Shown: piece by piece, positions 1 to 11,310 of the stretch
How positions within the stretch are numbered: the stretch's first letter is position 1
How the letters are laid out: every line of letters begins with the position of its first letter
NCBI GenBank assembly: GCA_024195585.1
Contig: SWBL01000377.1
Coordinates: 1 to 45,980 of the forward strand
From: Aureobasidium sp. EXF-3400
Taxonomy: Eukaryota; Ascomycota; Dothideomycetes; Dothideales; Saccotheciaceae
Direction: 5' to 3'
DNA length: 45,980 nt
The notes under the pieces: generated by a model
The model's database searches: none
What the model was told of the DNA's origin: nothing
Seen by the model: the letters and a program-made list of their open reading frames with translations, nothing else
Translations under genes and position numbers: made by a program

Positions 1-908
1 CATACAGCAGCAGGGATTCCCACGTGGTCACCCACCGTAGTACTAATCTGCCGTTCAACTGCTTATGTATGGCAGAGCGGACGGGATGCCCAGTTTTCAA
101 CTGACTGTGGCCGTATGTGCTTGAACGAGAACAAGCTCAATAATTGACTCGCATTATTTGATGCCGAAATCAAGGTCCAGCCTGAGTGCGCCAAGAGTCG
201 GGGTCCTCTGCAAGCCAATCTCGCGTCATGTTCGTGCTTTCTGCGCACCATCTTTTGCTAGACCTTTGCTGTTCTCGAACTGCACCTGCAGAAGCAGCAT
301 GTGACTCTATGAACTGCTGCAACTAGACATGGACAACCGGTAAAGCTTTGAACCCATCATCATTTCACTTAGAGATTTAACATCAGAGTCGGTTGTACTC
401 TGCACCTTTATGGTCACCGTGGTATGAAAGGTCGACCTGCGTGTCGCACGACAAAGCGAACCTCTACTGATGCTTGAGAGCGTTGACTCCTTCTTCTTTC
501 GCCATTTTCTGCACCACCCCCGGAAACGTACTGATGTTGGACCAATATGGAAGAAGTAGTCGAAGATAGACTGTGGTTTGCTCACTGAGTGCTGCATCGG
601 CTATCGTGCCTCGACCGCCACGCGTGGTTTCATGTAAAGAGCTGGTTTTCAAATAGTCGTATCCATCAACCAATAGGTCAGCGGTTTGGACGCGGGGATG
701 CCTTTCAACATGTATAGCGTGGTCACACTCATCGTGTTCGCTTCTGCAAACAACTTCTAGAGGATGGCTTTCTGGCTAATATCAACACTTAGACCCCTCA
801 CTATGCATGCTCGCTTCCATAAATCATGCTTGAAACACGGTTCTGGCCATGAATATATAACCTTGTGTGCGAACACTCTAGAGTCGCAACTATTGCTCCG
901 CCAACAAA
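1..908. other. intergenic region upstream of the GH43-CBM6 gene
   Basis: No gene can be supported here. On the minus strand a frame stays open from about 775 down to a stop at 464 (roughly 100 codons without a convincing start). Its translation looks protein-like but was not recognised, so it may be a decayed exon. The last 150 bases should hold the promoter of the GH43 gene starting at 909. Confidence 0.5.
774..779 (+). promoter_or_regulatory. GGCTAA element (XlnR/Xyr1-type) upstream of GH43-CBM6
   Basis: GGCTAA followed by T, about 130 bp upstream of the GH43 start codon. XlnR of Aspergillus is known to bind GGCTAA(A), and Xyr1 of Trichoderma binds GGC followed by four A/T bases. A single six-base match is weak evidence. 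The distance and the kind of gene downstream make it plausible. Confidence 0.3.
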
Positions 909-2303
909 ATGTACTCATTCTATGCAAGAGTGCTCTTGGTCTTGGGTGCCATACTGGGGCTCCTCGATACTGTCCAGGCAGACAACCCGATCATTCAATC
1001 TATCTATACCGCCGACCCTGCTCCAGTTGTAGTTGGCGATAGGGTCTACCTCCTGGCTGACCATGATGAGAACGGTTCGACTACTTATAACATGAAAGAC
1101 TGGCGTCTCTTTTCCACCGCCGTAAGTGGTTCGATTAGCCAACACAGACCATATCACTGATATCTTCACAAGGACATGAGCAACTGGCAAGACCACGGTG
1201 TGATTGCTTCCATAGCTACCACGTTCCCATGGGCCGACCTGAATGCTTGGGCAGGTCAAATCATCGCTCGCAACAATAAATTTTACATGTATCTACCCAT
1301 GCGTCGTCGCGGAGGTAACATGGCTATCGGTGTCGCAGTCGCCAGCTCTATCACTGGACCCTGGAAAGATGCACTTGGTAAACCACTTCTGGAGAACGGC
1401 CGCATTGACCCTACAGTTTGGATCGACGACAATGGACAGGCTTACCTTTACTTTGCCAATCCGGGACTCTTCTACGTCAAGCTCAATGCTGACATGACCT
1501 CCTACTCTGGCAGCATTGTTCAGGTCCCCACGAGTGTTGCCACCTTTGGAAGCGGTCGCGAGCCCGACGGCACTACGTTTGCCGAAGGGCCCTGGATCTA
1601 CAAGCGCAACAATCTGTACTACTTGGTGTATGCCGCCAACTGCTGTTCCGAAGATATTCGATACTCCACTGGGCCTTCTATCACAGGTCCTTGGACATAT
1701 CGCGGGGTTGTCATGGCATCAGCAGGAAAGTCCTTTACCAACCATCCAGCCGTCATTGACTTCAAGGGCAAATCTTACTTCTTTTACCACAACGGTGCTT
1801 TGCCCGGTGGTAGCGGCTACACTCGTTCTATCGCAGTGGAGCCTTTCACCTACAACTCAGATGGCACGATACCGCTCCTCACCATGACTAATACCGGCGC
1901 CCCGCAGATCGGGACATTGAACCCGTATACTCGTAACGAAGCAGAAACCATGGCATTCTCCTCCGGTGTCCAAACTCAAGCTACTACTGACGGCGGGCTT
2001 GCCATCATTAACATTGAGAACGGTGACTATGTCAAGGTTGCTGGTGTCGCTTTCGGCAACGGGGCAAAGACCTTCTCTGCTCGTGTCGCTTCGGCCATTA
2101 GCGGAGGAAAGATCGAAGTGCGCTTGGGTGGTGTTACTGGTACCTTAGTGGCCACCTGTATTGTACCTGGCACAAGTGGATGGCAGTCCTGGCAGATGGT
2201 GACTTGTGCTGTTAGTGGGGCGGCTGGAACCAAGGATCTCTACCTGAAGTTCACTGGTGGTAGCGGATACCTGTTCAATGTTGACTATTGGCAATTTGCC
2301 TAG
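909..2303 (+). CDS. secreted GH43 arabinofuranosidase/xylosidase-type enzyme with C-terminal CBM6
   Basis: Two exons, 909-1121 and 1173-2303, with a 51-nt phase-0 intron (GTAAGT...CACAAG); 447 residues. The first 24 residues form a signal peptide ending VQA, so the enzyme is secreted. The five-bladed GH43 fold is indicated by its three acidic residues: D36 in TADPAP (general base), D150 in GRIDPTVW (pKa modulator) and E209 in FAEGPW (general acid). From about residue 320 a CBM6-like beta-sandwich begins with NEAETMAF and ends VDYWQF. The GH43-CBM6 architecture is typical of enzymes that remove arabinofuranosyl groups from arabinoxylan, or of beta-xylosidases; the subfamily and linkage cannot be told from sequence alone. 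It lies 523 bp upstream of the GH31 gene on the same strand, which fits shared use in hemicellulose breakdown. Confidence 0.9.
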
Positions 2304-2826
2304 GTCGAGTTTGCGATTGAAGTGTTACGTGTAGCTTCCTTGGTATTCCAGAGTCTACCTTGAATGATCAGTCACATCTTCAACCCTTGTCGAGCCGTTG
2401 CGTTCTGCTTGAACCGTATGTCCGGTATGCTTCAGTCATAATTTATCCGGGTCGTCTTAGGTTTTTGGCTGCTTGCGACTATTCGCAAGCATACCACTCG
2501 CAGACAATTGTTATCTGAGACCGAGAATTTGGTCGGTGTTCGGGTCAAAGATGACGTTTGAAGGGTCGCGGCGGGGCTCCGGTGGTGCCTGGTGCCTGGC
2601 AGTCGGAGCTGAAGCTCTCCAAGTCGGGAGGGGGAAATGAGGGGTCAGCGATGCTCACCCAGCAAATGTTTACCAAGAGCCTGCGAAAGCAAACAAGGTC
2701 AGGGAGAGGGGCCTCCGGTGTCTCTGTTCGTTCAGAGCAGTGAAACCATGTCCTACTTATATCACTCGGCACTCCGAACGTCTGGTGAAGCACCGCCACC
2801 CCGGCTTCTCTCAAGCAGCTCACACC
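2304..2826. other. intergenic, GH43 3' flank and GH31 promoter
   Basis: No gene seen. The frame of the GH31 exon stays open upstream to a GTG at 2740, but this extension looks like untranslated leader. A GC-rich patch around 2565-2585 contains GGGGCTCCGG, a ten-base string also found at 8861-8870 before the sugar permease. Confidence 0.5.
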
Positions 2827-4867
2827 ATGTTCGCCAAACAGGACAACCGTCTCGTTTTCAGCTACGATGCCGACAAACTCTGGATCGAGCCATGGGGAAG
2901 GAATGCCCTCCGTATTCGTGCGACCCAGCTGAATCAGATGCCGTCGGAAAATTGGGCACTGGAAGAGTCATCAGGGCATGATGCTGTCGTTGAGATCGGA
3001 GAGAAGTCAAGCTCCTTGACCAATGGCGAAATCAAAGCTGTAGTCTCAGCGAAGGGCAAATTGACTGTCTACGGTCATGGTGGCAAGATAATCCTCGACG
3101 AAGCTGTCCGAAACCGCCGTGACGTCTTGGACCCGAAGTGCAGCGCAATCGACAGAGAAGCTCGCGAATTTCAGGCTATCCCCGCCACGAACGACTACCA
3201 TATTGTTTGGCGCTTGGAGTCTCTCGACAAGGATGAGAAGATCTATGGAATGGGCCAGTATCAGCAGCCCTACCTTGATCTCAAGGGTCTCGACCTCGAA
3301 CTTGCACACCGGAACTCGCAAGCCAGTGTACCTTTCGCTGTCTCCTCCTTGGGATACGGTCTACTATGGAACAATCCCGGTATTGGAAGAGCCGTCTTCG
3401 GCAAAAACATCATGTCTTTTGAGGCATTGAGTTCCACTGTGTTGGACTGTTGGCTTGTAGCAGGAGAGACTCCTGCAGAGATCGTTCAGGCATACGCTGG
3501 AGTTACAGGCACTGTTCCCATGATGCCAGAGGTCAGTGAAACTGGTTATCAATGCCGTCTTCTTTCATGGAAGATACTAACTCGTACCATAGTATGGTCT
3601 CGGCTTCTGGCAATGTAAGCTTCGGTACCAAACACAGGAAGAGCTACTTGGTGTTGCAAGGGAATATAAAGCTCGCCAATTGCCTATCGATCTCATCGTG
3701 ATCGACTTCTTCCATTGGCCTCTGCAAGGTGAATGGAAGTTCGACCCTACCTACTGGCCAGATCCCGATGCCATGGTAAAGGAACTGAAGGAGATGAACA
3801 TTGAGCTGATGGTTTCAATTTGGCCTACCGTCGACCGACGATGCGAAAACTATGAAGAGATGGTGGAGAAGGGTCTACTAATCAGATGTGATCGCGGCAC
3901 GAGAATTTCTCTGGACTTCGAGGGTAACACTGTTCATTTCGATGCCACCAACCCTGAGTCCAGAGCCTATGTTTGGAACAAAGCCAAGCAAAACTACTTC
4001 TCCAAGGGAATCAAGACATTTTGGTTGGACGAAGCCGAGCCCGAGTACTCAATCTATCATTTCGACAACTGGAGATACTGGAAAGGTTCCAATGTTAGCA
4101 TCGGCAACATCTACCCCAAAGAATACGCTCGTGCCTTCTATGAAGGCCAAGAGGCTGAGGGACAGCAAAACATCGTCAACCTCCTGCGATGCGCATGGGC
4201 TGGCAGTCAGAAATACGGTGCCTTGGTGTGGAGCGGAGACATTGCCTCGTCTTGGTACAGTCTGAAGAACCAGTTTGCTGCTGGACTCAACATGGGCATG
4301 GCGGGCATCAGTTGGTGGACCACTGATATTGGTGGCTTCCATGGTGGCAATCCAGACGATGAGGCTTTCCGCGAGTTGTTCACCAGATGGTTCCAGTACG
4401 GGGCATTCTGTCCGGTTATGCGCCTGCATGGAGACCGTGAACCTCACCAACCACAGCACGGTACCACTGGCGGTGCAACGTGCTTGTCCGGGGCACCGAA
4501 TGAGGTTTGGTCTTACGGACCAGAGGTCTATGAGATCTGCAAAAAGTACATGAAGATCAGAGAGGATATGAGGGAATACACGCGAAATCTCATGAAGGAA
4601 GCCCATGAAAATGGAACTCCAATCATTCGTCCCATTTTCTATGACTTCCCTCAGGACAAGAAGGCGTGGACGATCGAAGATCAGCAGATGTACGGTCCCA
4701 AATATTTGGTGTCGCCCATTTTCAATCCAGGTCAACGCAAGCGAACAGTCTATCTTCCTGCTGGCGCGACTTGGAAGGCACTTGATGGCGGTGAGGTCTA
4801 CGATGGTGGTCGCGAGGTTGAGGTTGAGTGTCCCATAGACATGATGCCTGTTTTCGTAAAGCAGTAA
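2827..4867 (+). CDS. GH31 alpha-xylosidase-like glycosidase, no signal peptide
   Basis: Two exons, 2827-3531 and 3593-4867, with a 61-nt intron (GTCAGT, branch TACTAAC, acceptor CATAG); 659 residues. The start ATG in CACACCATG gives MFAKQDNRLVF, the usual beginning of the N-terminal beta-sandwich. No hydrophobic leader precedes it, so a cytosolic enzyme is inferred. The GH31 barrel runs from YGLGFWQCKL (residue 236). The nucleophile is D381 in FWLDEAEPE and the acid/base is D451 in VWSGDIASS. The WLDEAEPE form and the short length resemble alpha-xylosidases more than fungal secreted alpha-glucosidases, but alpha-glucosidase activity is not excluded. Substrates of alpha-xylosidases are xyloglucan oligosaccharides or isoprimeverose. 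Its neighbours (GH43 before, regulator and sugar permease after) suggest hydrolysis of imported oligosaccharides. Confidence 0.88.
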
Positions 4868-5443
4868 ACTTGGTACTCTAGAAGGGTGGTAGTGATACGA
4901 CCAGGATTATCAAAATCTTAGCATAGACTACATAGGGAAATATCTGGCAACAGATTTAGACTGATCACTTCACTTCTTGTTGCTCTTTTCCTAGCCCATA
5001 ATATCCACAGTGGACTTGTAGTAGGACCAGCCAAGCCATGCATCACACCTGACCATCAAGACTGCCTCGTGTTGCATTGAGTATTACTGATGACAAGCAG
5101 GGTGGCTAGGACGGCACATCTGTTTTGACAGATTCCATACCCAGCGGCCGGCGTCGCAGGTTTGTGCGCGGTCACTAGAGCCTCGTTACCTCACTATCTA
5201 TGCGGAAGAAACACTTCCAATGCCATCAAATCGTTGCTATACCCTAACAGCTCCTGTCAAGAAATCGGGATGTCAAAGCAGCTTGCGTGGTGGCAAACTC
5301 AGCTGCAGCTTCCAACTTAGCCTTCGATATTAGCCGCCGGTTTAGCCGCGACGGCGCTTGAGTTAGGAGATTCGAGTCAGTGGTTGTCACCACGATACAC
5401 CTCAACACCGTCATAGTCAACAACGAGATATATATCGTCCGCA
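4868..5443. other. promoter region of the C2H2/Zn2Cys6 regulator
   Basis: No gene seen. It holds the 3' flank of GH31 and the promoter of the regulator starting at 5444. The notable content is the GGCTAA array at 5317-5347. Confidence 0.6.
5317..5347 (-). promoter_or_regulatory. triple GGCTAA array (candidate XlnR/Xyr1 sites)
   Basis: On the plus strand TTAGCC occurs at 5317-5322, 5330-5335 and 5342-5347, so the minus strand reads GGCTAAA, GGCTAAT and GGCTAAG, spaced 12 and 13 bp apart. The array ends about 97 bp before the regulator's ATG. GGCTAA is the established core of the fungal xylanolytic activator XlnR. Three copies in 31 bp are unlikely by chance, so I infer xylose/XlnR control of the regulator gene. 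Confidence 0.6.
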
Positions 5444-8371
5444 ATGCCCGATAGTGAGCCCTATACGGCCCGCGATGAAACCCAGCGAAAATGCTCGACG
5501 TGCAATATCGTCTTCCAAAGAACGACCCACTTAAGACGCCATATGTTGACACATACTCAAGACAAGCGATTTGTATGCTCACAATGCGGGAAGAGCTTTG
5601 TCAGAAGGTTCGCAATCCCTCTTCTCATCTCTTGGTATCACCAACGTCACGCAGTGGCGAATTCAGTCGCCCAGGCCATACTGTCACTGCTTCGGGTGTT
5701 GAAACAGCACGGTGTTTAAGCTGTTGTTCTCACATGAGTTGACTTTACTCTTAGGGACACACTACATCGGCATCAAATCACTCATCGCACAAGTTCCATC
5801 GGAAATCACGTGGGACCTGCTGATGCCCTCTCCTCTAGAGCCTGTAGAGCTTGTGCTACTGCCCGTGTGCGATGCACGAGACAGAACCCTTGCGAAAGGT
5901 GCAATTCGCGACGGCTCGAATGTGTCTATGAGGAATCAGACCAAAGAGCTGAGCCAGGAGTCGACCAAGAAGCAAGCATGATGTTAGTCCAACCTCAAGA
6001 AGAAGCTTCCAACCTCTCCCAAAACCACTCGGCTACTCTGAACAACGAAGCAGAGCACATGGTTCGTCAAGTACAAGCGCCAACACTTAGCGAGAACGAC
6101 ACATCATTCCTACCCGCTACGGGCTCTCAGGTCGCGAGACCACAAGACGCTTCCTCGATGAGTGCCACATGGGTCGCACAAGATCCCGCATCAGTGTCGC
6201 CCTACACCTTCCAGGATCAAAGGATAATTGCGCCTTTCGTCGAAAGAGATCCGCCTTCTTTGCCGGCCACGAACTGGTTGCCATATACTAATGGCATGAA
6301 TTGGGACTTCGATTTCTACATGACTCAAGCACTGAACAACTTTTCCCCGACCATGGGCCTACATCAATCAAGTATCTGGTCTCCTAGTGCGAACCCTCTG
6401 GACAGTGCTCCCATCAATATTGGTACAAGTCCTGGTGACGGGAGCAAGGGATCGATGACAGAAGAATCCCCAGCCTCGATGTCCGTCACCAACTCTGTGA
6501 CTTCTTCAAAGCGGCATGGAACATTCTACGCGGACGGAGAGGTAAGCCGACTGGCAAGGCATCGCAACGCCGAGGTTTTGCAAAATCAAGACCACATAGG
6601 CAGTATGGGAAGTGGACTTGAGTTCAGATTCACAGAGGCAGAACCGCTGACCACAGGTGCATCCTCTCGCTCAATCATATCGGAACACACCTACAATCGC
6701 ATACTTGAACAGTTTGATGATCTGTGCATGATCGACAATCCGGTTCTTCTCTTCGAGAAATTCCGATCTGACCGATTTCCTTCGCGACAAGCCCTGGAAA
6801 CGTGCATCGAGCTCTACTTCGAGAACACCAGCACGATTTTCCAAGTTGTACACCAGTCAACAACAACCCTAGAAGGCGCAAACGACTGGATCCTGTGTCT
6901 GGCAATGGCCGCCTCCGGGGCTGCCACGTCTTCGTCCGTATCGCTGGCATCCAATGCGGAGGCCTTGAGGACATTTTTACAACGTGCCATCATTGCGCGA
7001 AACATTGTCATCGGACGCGCGAAGAATTCGCCAGAGCTATCCTTTATGCAAGCCTGTATCGTGTATGATGTTCTAGAGCTGTATTTACAGCACAACATCC
7101 ATGAAGAGGCTCTGGCGGGCACTCAATCGTTCTCGGACTACTGCACCAACATCAAGAGATCTCGATGGTTGAGTTTGGATGAGCCGACCTGGGATGCGAC
7201 TTGGACAGAAGAAAACTGGAAAGCATGGGCGCATCGCGAAGGTCAGCGACGAGTAGCATACTGTGCATGGTTACTTGACAGTTGGTATTTTTTGACATCC
7301 GGCAAGAATCTCTCGCCAAACTTCTCGCTCAGCGATGTTCAGACAAATTTGCCTGTTCACGAAGCTTTGTGGGTGGCGAACTCACTGGAAGAATGGATGA
7401 AACTAAGACCAACACACAAACAGCCGATGGGCCTGATCCCTCTCCTAAGCTCCATCTATCAGCAGCAGCCGCTTACTCAGGAACTCGGAGATTTTGCGCA
7501 GACAATCGCCGTTCATGCAGTCTGCCGGCGGACACTAGAAGTAGGATCGCATGTACTCGATCCGCTGAGCGGCCTCGATGCGGGGCAACAACCACGCGGC
7601 GAGTCCGTGAGAGATATCTATTGGCTACCCTCGGATCCTGAGTACCAAAAATGGCGCAACAAAGCACTGGATTGTCTGGACACTCTACATTGGGGAACGC
7701 ACGGCGTCATAGCTCGTCTTCAAGGTCTCGAGCCACCGGTGGTCTTACACCTGCACATGTCTCGATTAGTCCTGCTGGTTCCCTACCAGGACGTTTACGA
7801 TCTAATGTGTGAAGTCGTCTCATCACATGGTAGCGATACGTCCTTCGCTCACATTGGGAAATCTCGCTCGCGCCGGGAAGATCTTGTGGCCAAGATCTGG
7901 TTGTGGATCTCCAAAGATCATTACAAATCCAGATTAGCTATTGTGCATGCTGGGGCTATGTTTTGGTATATCCGGCACCACGGCACAGGCAACATCCTCG
8001 AGCCAACCAGCCTGTTTGTGGCCAGCGTCATATTGTGGGCATATGGTTCGTTCGTGCCCCTTTTGCAAGCCTCGACCGATGAGCAGCATCCCGTGGTCTC
8101 TCGTGTGGACACAGACGAACAGTATGACCCGAAAATGATACAGATTGACCGACCTTGCGACGATGAACTCATTCAGATATTCATTCGTCGAGGAAATTCT
8201 ATGCAGCCGCATATGCTAGGTGTAGGCAACATATGCCAGGCCGGTGGAGCGCTTGGTGTGCTCAAGGTTGGTGCAAAGCTAATCAAGAGTCGTTGCTCAG
8301 CATGGCCGATCTCCAAGACATACGAGAACCTCCTCCTTCACTGCGCTCAAGTATCGGCAAAGATCTCATAG
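5444..8371 (+). CDS. transcription factor with two C2H2 fingers plus Zn2Cys6 cluster
   Basis: Two exons, 5444-5607 and 5755-8371; 926 residues. The 147-nt intron has a weak donor (GTTCGC). It is supported because joining restores the second finger exactly at R55. Finger 1 uses C17, C20, H33, H37 and finger 2 uses C45, C48, H61, H65. The binuclear cluster has C85, C88, C95, C101, C104, C111 with the perfect 2-6-5-2-6 spacing. A Ser/Pro/Gln-rich stretch follows, then a fungal transcription-factor regulatory domain from about residue 320. This mixed C2H2/Zn2Cys6 layout is known in a subset of fungal regulators but is not that of XlnR, AraR or ClrB. Position between GH31 and the sugar permease, and GGCTAA sites in its promoter, suggest a cluster regulator of hemicellulose sugar use. 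That role is inference. Confidence 0.88.
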
Positions 8372-8851
8372 GATTTAGGCACGGTCTGAGCACGCTATCT
8401 GGACAGAATGTAGTATATACCTATGGCTGAGCATATGTTGCAGCTGCTGCAAGTGACAGGCCGTCAGGAAGAATCAATATTCCAATGAGTATTCATCAAG
8501 ATTATGACAATGCATAGTTTCATGAAAGCAAAAGGACCACCGGGAGCATTCAACTGCAACATCCCTTCGAAGCACGTCAGAGACTAATCAACTTCTCATC
8601 TCGCGATGAATAGCGGTGGCCGTTGAGGTGGAGCCAGAACGAGCCTCGAAACACGAGCTCCTCGGGATACCAGATATCCCCACTGCTTCTCAGGAAAGTA
8701 TGGTCGGCTTGAGGCGGATGTGAGGCGTCTCGTTCCTGGCATTATGCTCATCAAGGAGCATGCATACATCATTCTTGATAGCTACTTCAAGCGAGCGAAA
8801 GCCAAGCCTACTTTCGACTTTGTTTCCTGTAAGAAGCTGACACGGCCAAGC

Positions 8852-8866
8852 AGCCCCGACGGGGCT
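8852..8866. repeat. short perfect inverted repeat in permease promoter
   Basis: AGCCCC, a three-base spacer GAC, then GGGGCT: six-base arms about 320 bp before the permease ATG. The adjoining CCGGAG (8867-8872) fits the SYGGRG consensus of the carbon repressor CreA. It could be an operator-like site. Function is not shown. Confidence 0.3.
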
Positions 8867-9080
8867 CCGGAGGGGCATATCCGCCGAATTCGAAAATTCC
8901 GCTGAGAAGAAACATCTCAAATCGAACTGTCCGGTGGTGGCACGTTAGGTTCTCACGTGCAAGTAACAAGTCAACGTGGGAACGATTGCAGATCTCCCCG
9001 GACTCTCCACATTCCCCTCTTCTCACTTCCTTCCCCATGGGGCACGGATTCAAGACCGTCACCCCAAGATCGTCTAATAT

Positions 9081-9090
9081 GTATATATAG
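9081..9090 (+). promoter_or_regulatory. TATA box of the sugar permease gene
   Basis: GTATATATAG, about 93-102 bp upstream of the ATG at 9183. The following leader is CA-rich, as in many fungal 5' untranslated regions. Confidence 0.5.
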
Positions 9091-9182
9091 GCATTGGCTT
9101 GATCGGCATACAGCGATATACGCTCCTCAGGGTTCATCTCATATCACATCATTCACACCAGCCCTTAACAGAAACATACACT

Positions 9183-10965
9183 ATGACAGAAGAGAAGAGC
9201 GACATGGTACACATCGAAGACCGAACCGGCTCACTTGTCGGGGACGAAAAGGCTGACCATGGACTGGCCGCTGCTGCGACCGACGAGGAGCACAACTTGA
9301 CCTTGATGCAAGCCCTGAAGAAGTATCCTCAGGCCTGCTTCTGGTCCATCGCCATCTCCAGCTCTATCATCATGGAAGGATACGATATCGTCCTGATCTA
9401 CTCCTTCTTCGGACAACCAGCATTCGTCAAGAAATACGGCGAATTTGATGCTGCGACTGGAAAGTACTCGCTCTCAGCTGCCTGGCAAGCAGGTCTCGGA
9501 AATGGCACGCAGATCGGCACGGTCATTGGCGCTTTCCTCAATGGATACCTCACCCACAAATTCGGCTATCGCAAGGTCATGATTGCATCTCTTCTCTCTT
9601 TGCTCGGACTCATCTTCATTCCATTCTTCGCTCTTTCTGTTGAAGTCCTCTTGATCGGTCAGATCCTTTGCGGGTGAGTAGGCGTGCATTCACGTTCGTT
9701 CTTGCAGAGCACTAACGTTGCTGTACAGAATCCCTTGGGGCGTGTTTGCCACCATGGCACCCGCATATGCAAGTGAAGTCTGCCCAACAGCGTTACGTGG
9801 CTACCTGACAGTCTATGGTTAGTGCTTGGTGTACTTACCCCACATGCGAAACATGCTGATTGTACCTTCAACTCTGCAGTCAATCTTACCTGGGCCTTTG
9901 GTCAGCTAGTCGGCGCTGGTGTACAATCGGGAGTTTCTGGCATTACAACACAGTGGGCATACAGGATTCCGTTCGCAATCCAATGGGTCTGGCCCATCCC
10001 GATCGCTCTGCTCGCTTTCCTCGCTCCAGAATCTCCTTGGCATTTGATCCGCACCGGCGATAACGAGGGCGCTTTACGTTCGATCCAGCGATTATCTTCT
10101 GGCAAAACCGACAGCGAGAACAGAGCACAGCTGGCGATGATGCAACATACCAATCAGCTAGAGATGGATCTTAGTGCGGGCACATCATACTGGGACTGCT
10201 TCAAGGGCATTGATCGTCGACGCACTGAGATTGTATGCATGGTATGTATCAGGTACGCCGGGTATCGGAGATCTCATCACTAATGTTTTACAGGTCTTTG
10301 CCGCTCAGCCATTCTGCGGTAGTGCCATGGGTGGCACACCTACATACTTCTTCATCCAAGCCGGTCTCCCCACCTCCATCTCGTTCAAAATGACTGTAGG
10401 CGGACTCGCCATGGCTTCCGTCGGCACGATCATCTCCTGGTACCTTCTCTCCGCTTTCGGCCGCCGCACATTGTATCTCTGGGGCTTGGGTCTCCTCACC
10501 ATCGTCCTCAGCACAACCGGTGCCATCAGCGCCGCAGATGCCACCAGTGTCGCTGGCAATTACGCACAAGCCGTCATGATGCTCATGTGGCTCTTCATCT
10601 ACTACCTTACTGTCGGCCCCATTTGCTACGCCATCGTCGGCGAAACCTCCGCAACCCGCCTCCGCAACAAGAGCGTATGTCTTGCTAGAATCGCATACTA
10701 TATTGCCAATATCATCTGCGGTGCTATAAATCCTTACCTACTCAACCCCACTGCATTGAACCTTAAAGGCAAAACTGGATTCTTCTGGGCTGGAACTTCG
10801 CTGGTCTTCTTCGTCTGGACTTTCTTCAGATTGCCTGAGTGTAAAGGAAGGACGTATGAAGAGTTGGATGTGTTGTTTGCGAATAAAGTCAAGACGCGTG
10901 AGTTTAGAAAGTTTGATGTCAATGTTTATGCCGAGGATGGAGAGACGCTTGTTAAGCAAGAGTAA
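9183..10965 (+). CDS. MFS sugar permease, alpha-glucoside (MAL) type
   Basis: Four exons, 9183-9673, 9729-9817, 9880-10241 and 10294-10965, with introns of 55, 62 and 52 nt; 537 residues. About twelve membrane segments are visible after a 50-residue acidic N-terminus. Sugar-porter signatures include THKFGYRK in the loop after helix 2, PESPWHL after helix 6 and LPECKGRTYEEL at the C-terminal end. The opening GYDIVLIYSFFGQPAF and the WQAGLGNG motif resemble fungal maltose/alpha-glucoside proton symporters of the plasma membrane rather than hexose carriers. Its place beside a leaderless GH31 suggests import of an alpha-linked di- or oligosaccharide that GH31 then cleaves. The actual substrate is unknown; cellobiose-type or xylo-oligosaccharide transport remains possible. 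Confidence 0.9.
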
Positions 10966-11310
10966 GAGGGTTATGAGATTTGATGGCAAGGGACGGGTTA
11001 TGTGTGTATGGATGGATATGATTTGATGGTCAGGTTGAATATCAACGATTTGGATCTTGTAGGAGGTAGCACTTTGTATATATTTGTATTGGCTACCGCA
11101 TGTTTCCTTTCAAGAACGCAATCGTTGAAGCCAAAAATGTTCAAGACATGTCGCCTCGAGATTACCATTCACCCCTGGATGCTTCGTCTGCTACAGACCG
11201 TAGGCTCGTCCGTGATAGAAAATAGTCAGCTTGGTAGCATATCTGGTAACTACTTTTCTTCCACCGTAGCATGGATAACGGGCAAGGATGTCAGGACTTG
11301 ACACATTTTG
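10966..11310. other. convergent 3' flanks of permease and second GH43 gene
   Basis: The two genes end toward each other here. No gene or clear element is seen beyond presumed 3' untranslated regions. Confidence 0.5.

Larger units (their letters stand above)
8372..9182. other. promoter region of the sugar permease
   Basis: No gene seen. It contains a GC-rich perfect inverted repeat (8852-8866) and a TATA box (9081-9090), consistent with a regulated promoter for the permease. Confidence 0.55.

Noticed and set aside
2740..2826. 29-residue N-terminal extension of GH31
   Set aside because: It begins with GTG, has no leader-like character, and the ATG at 2827 sits in a good context at the family's usual start.
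2573..8870. GGGGCTCCGG shared by the GH31 and permease promoters
   Set aside because: A shared ten-base string between two intergenic regions of about 520 and 810 bp is expected roughly once by chance when both orientations are allowed, and no third copy was found in other cluster promoters.
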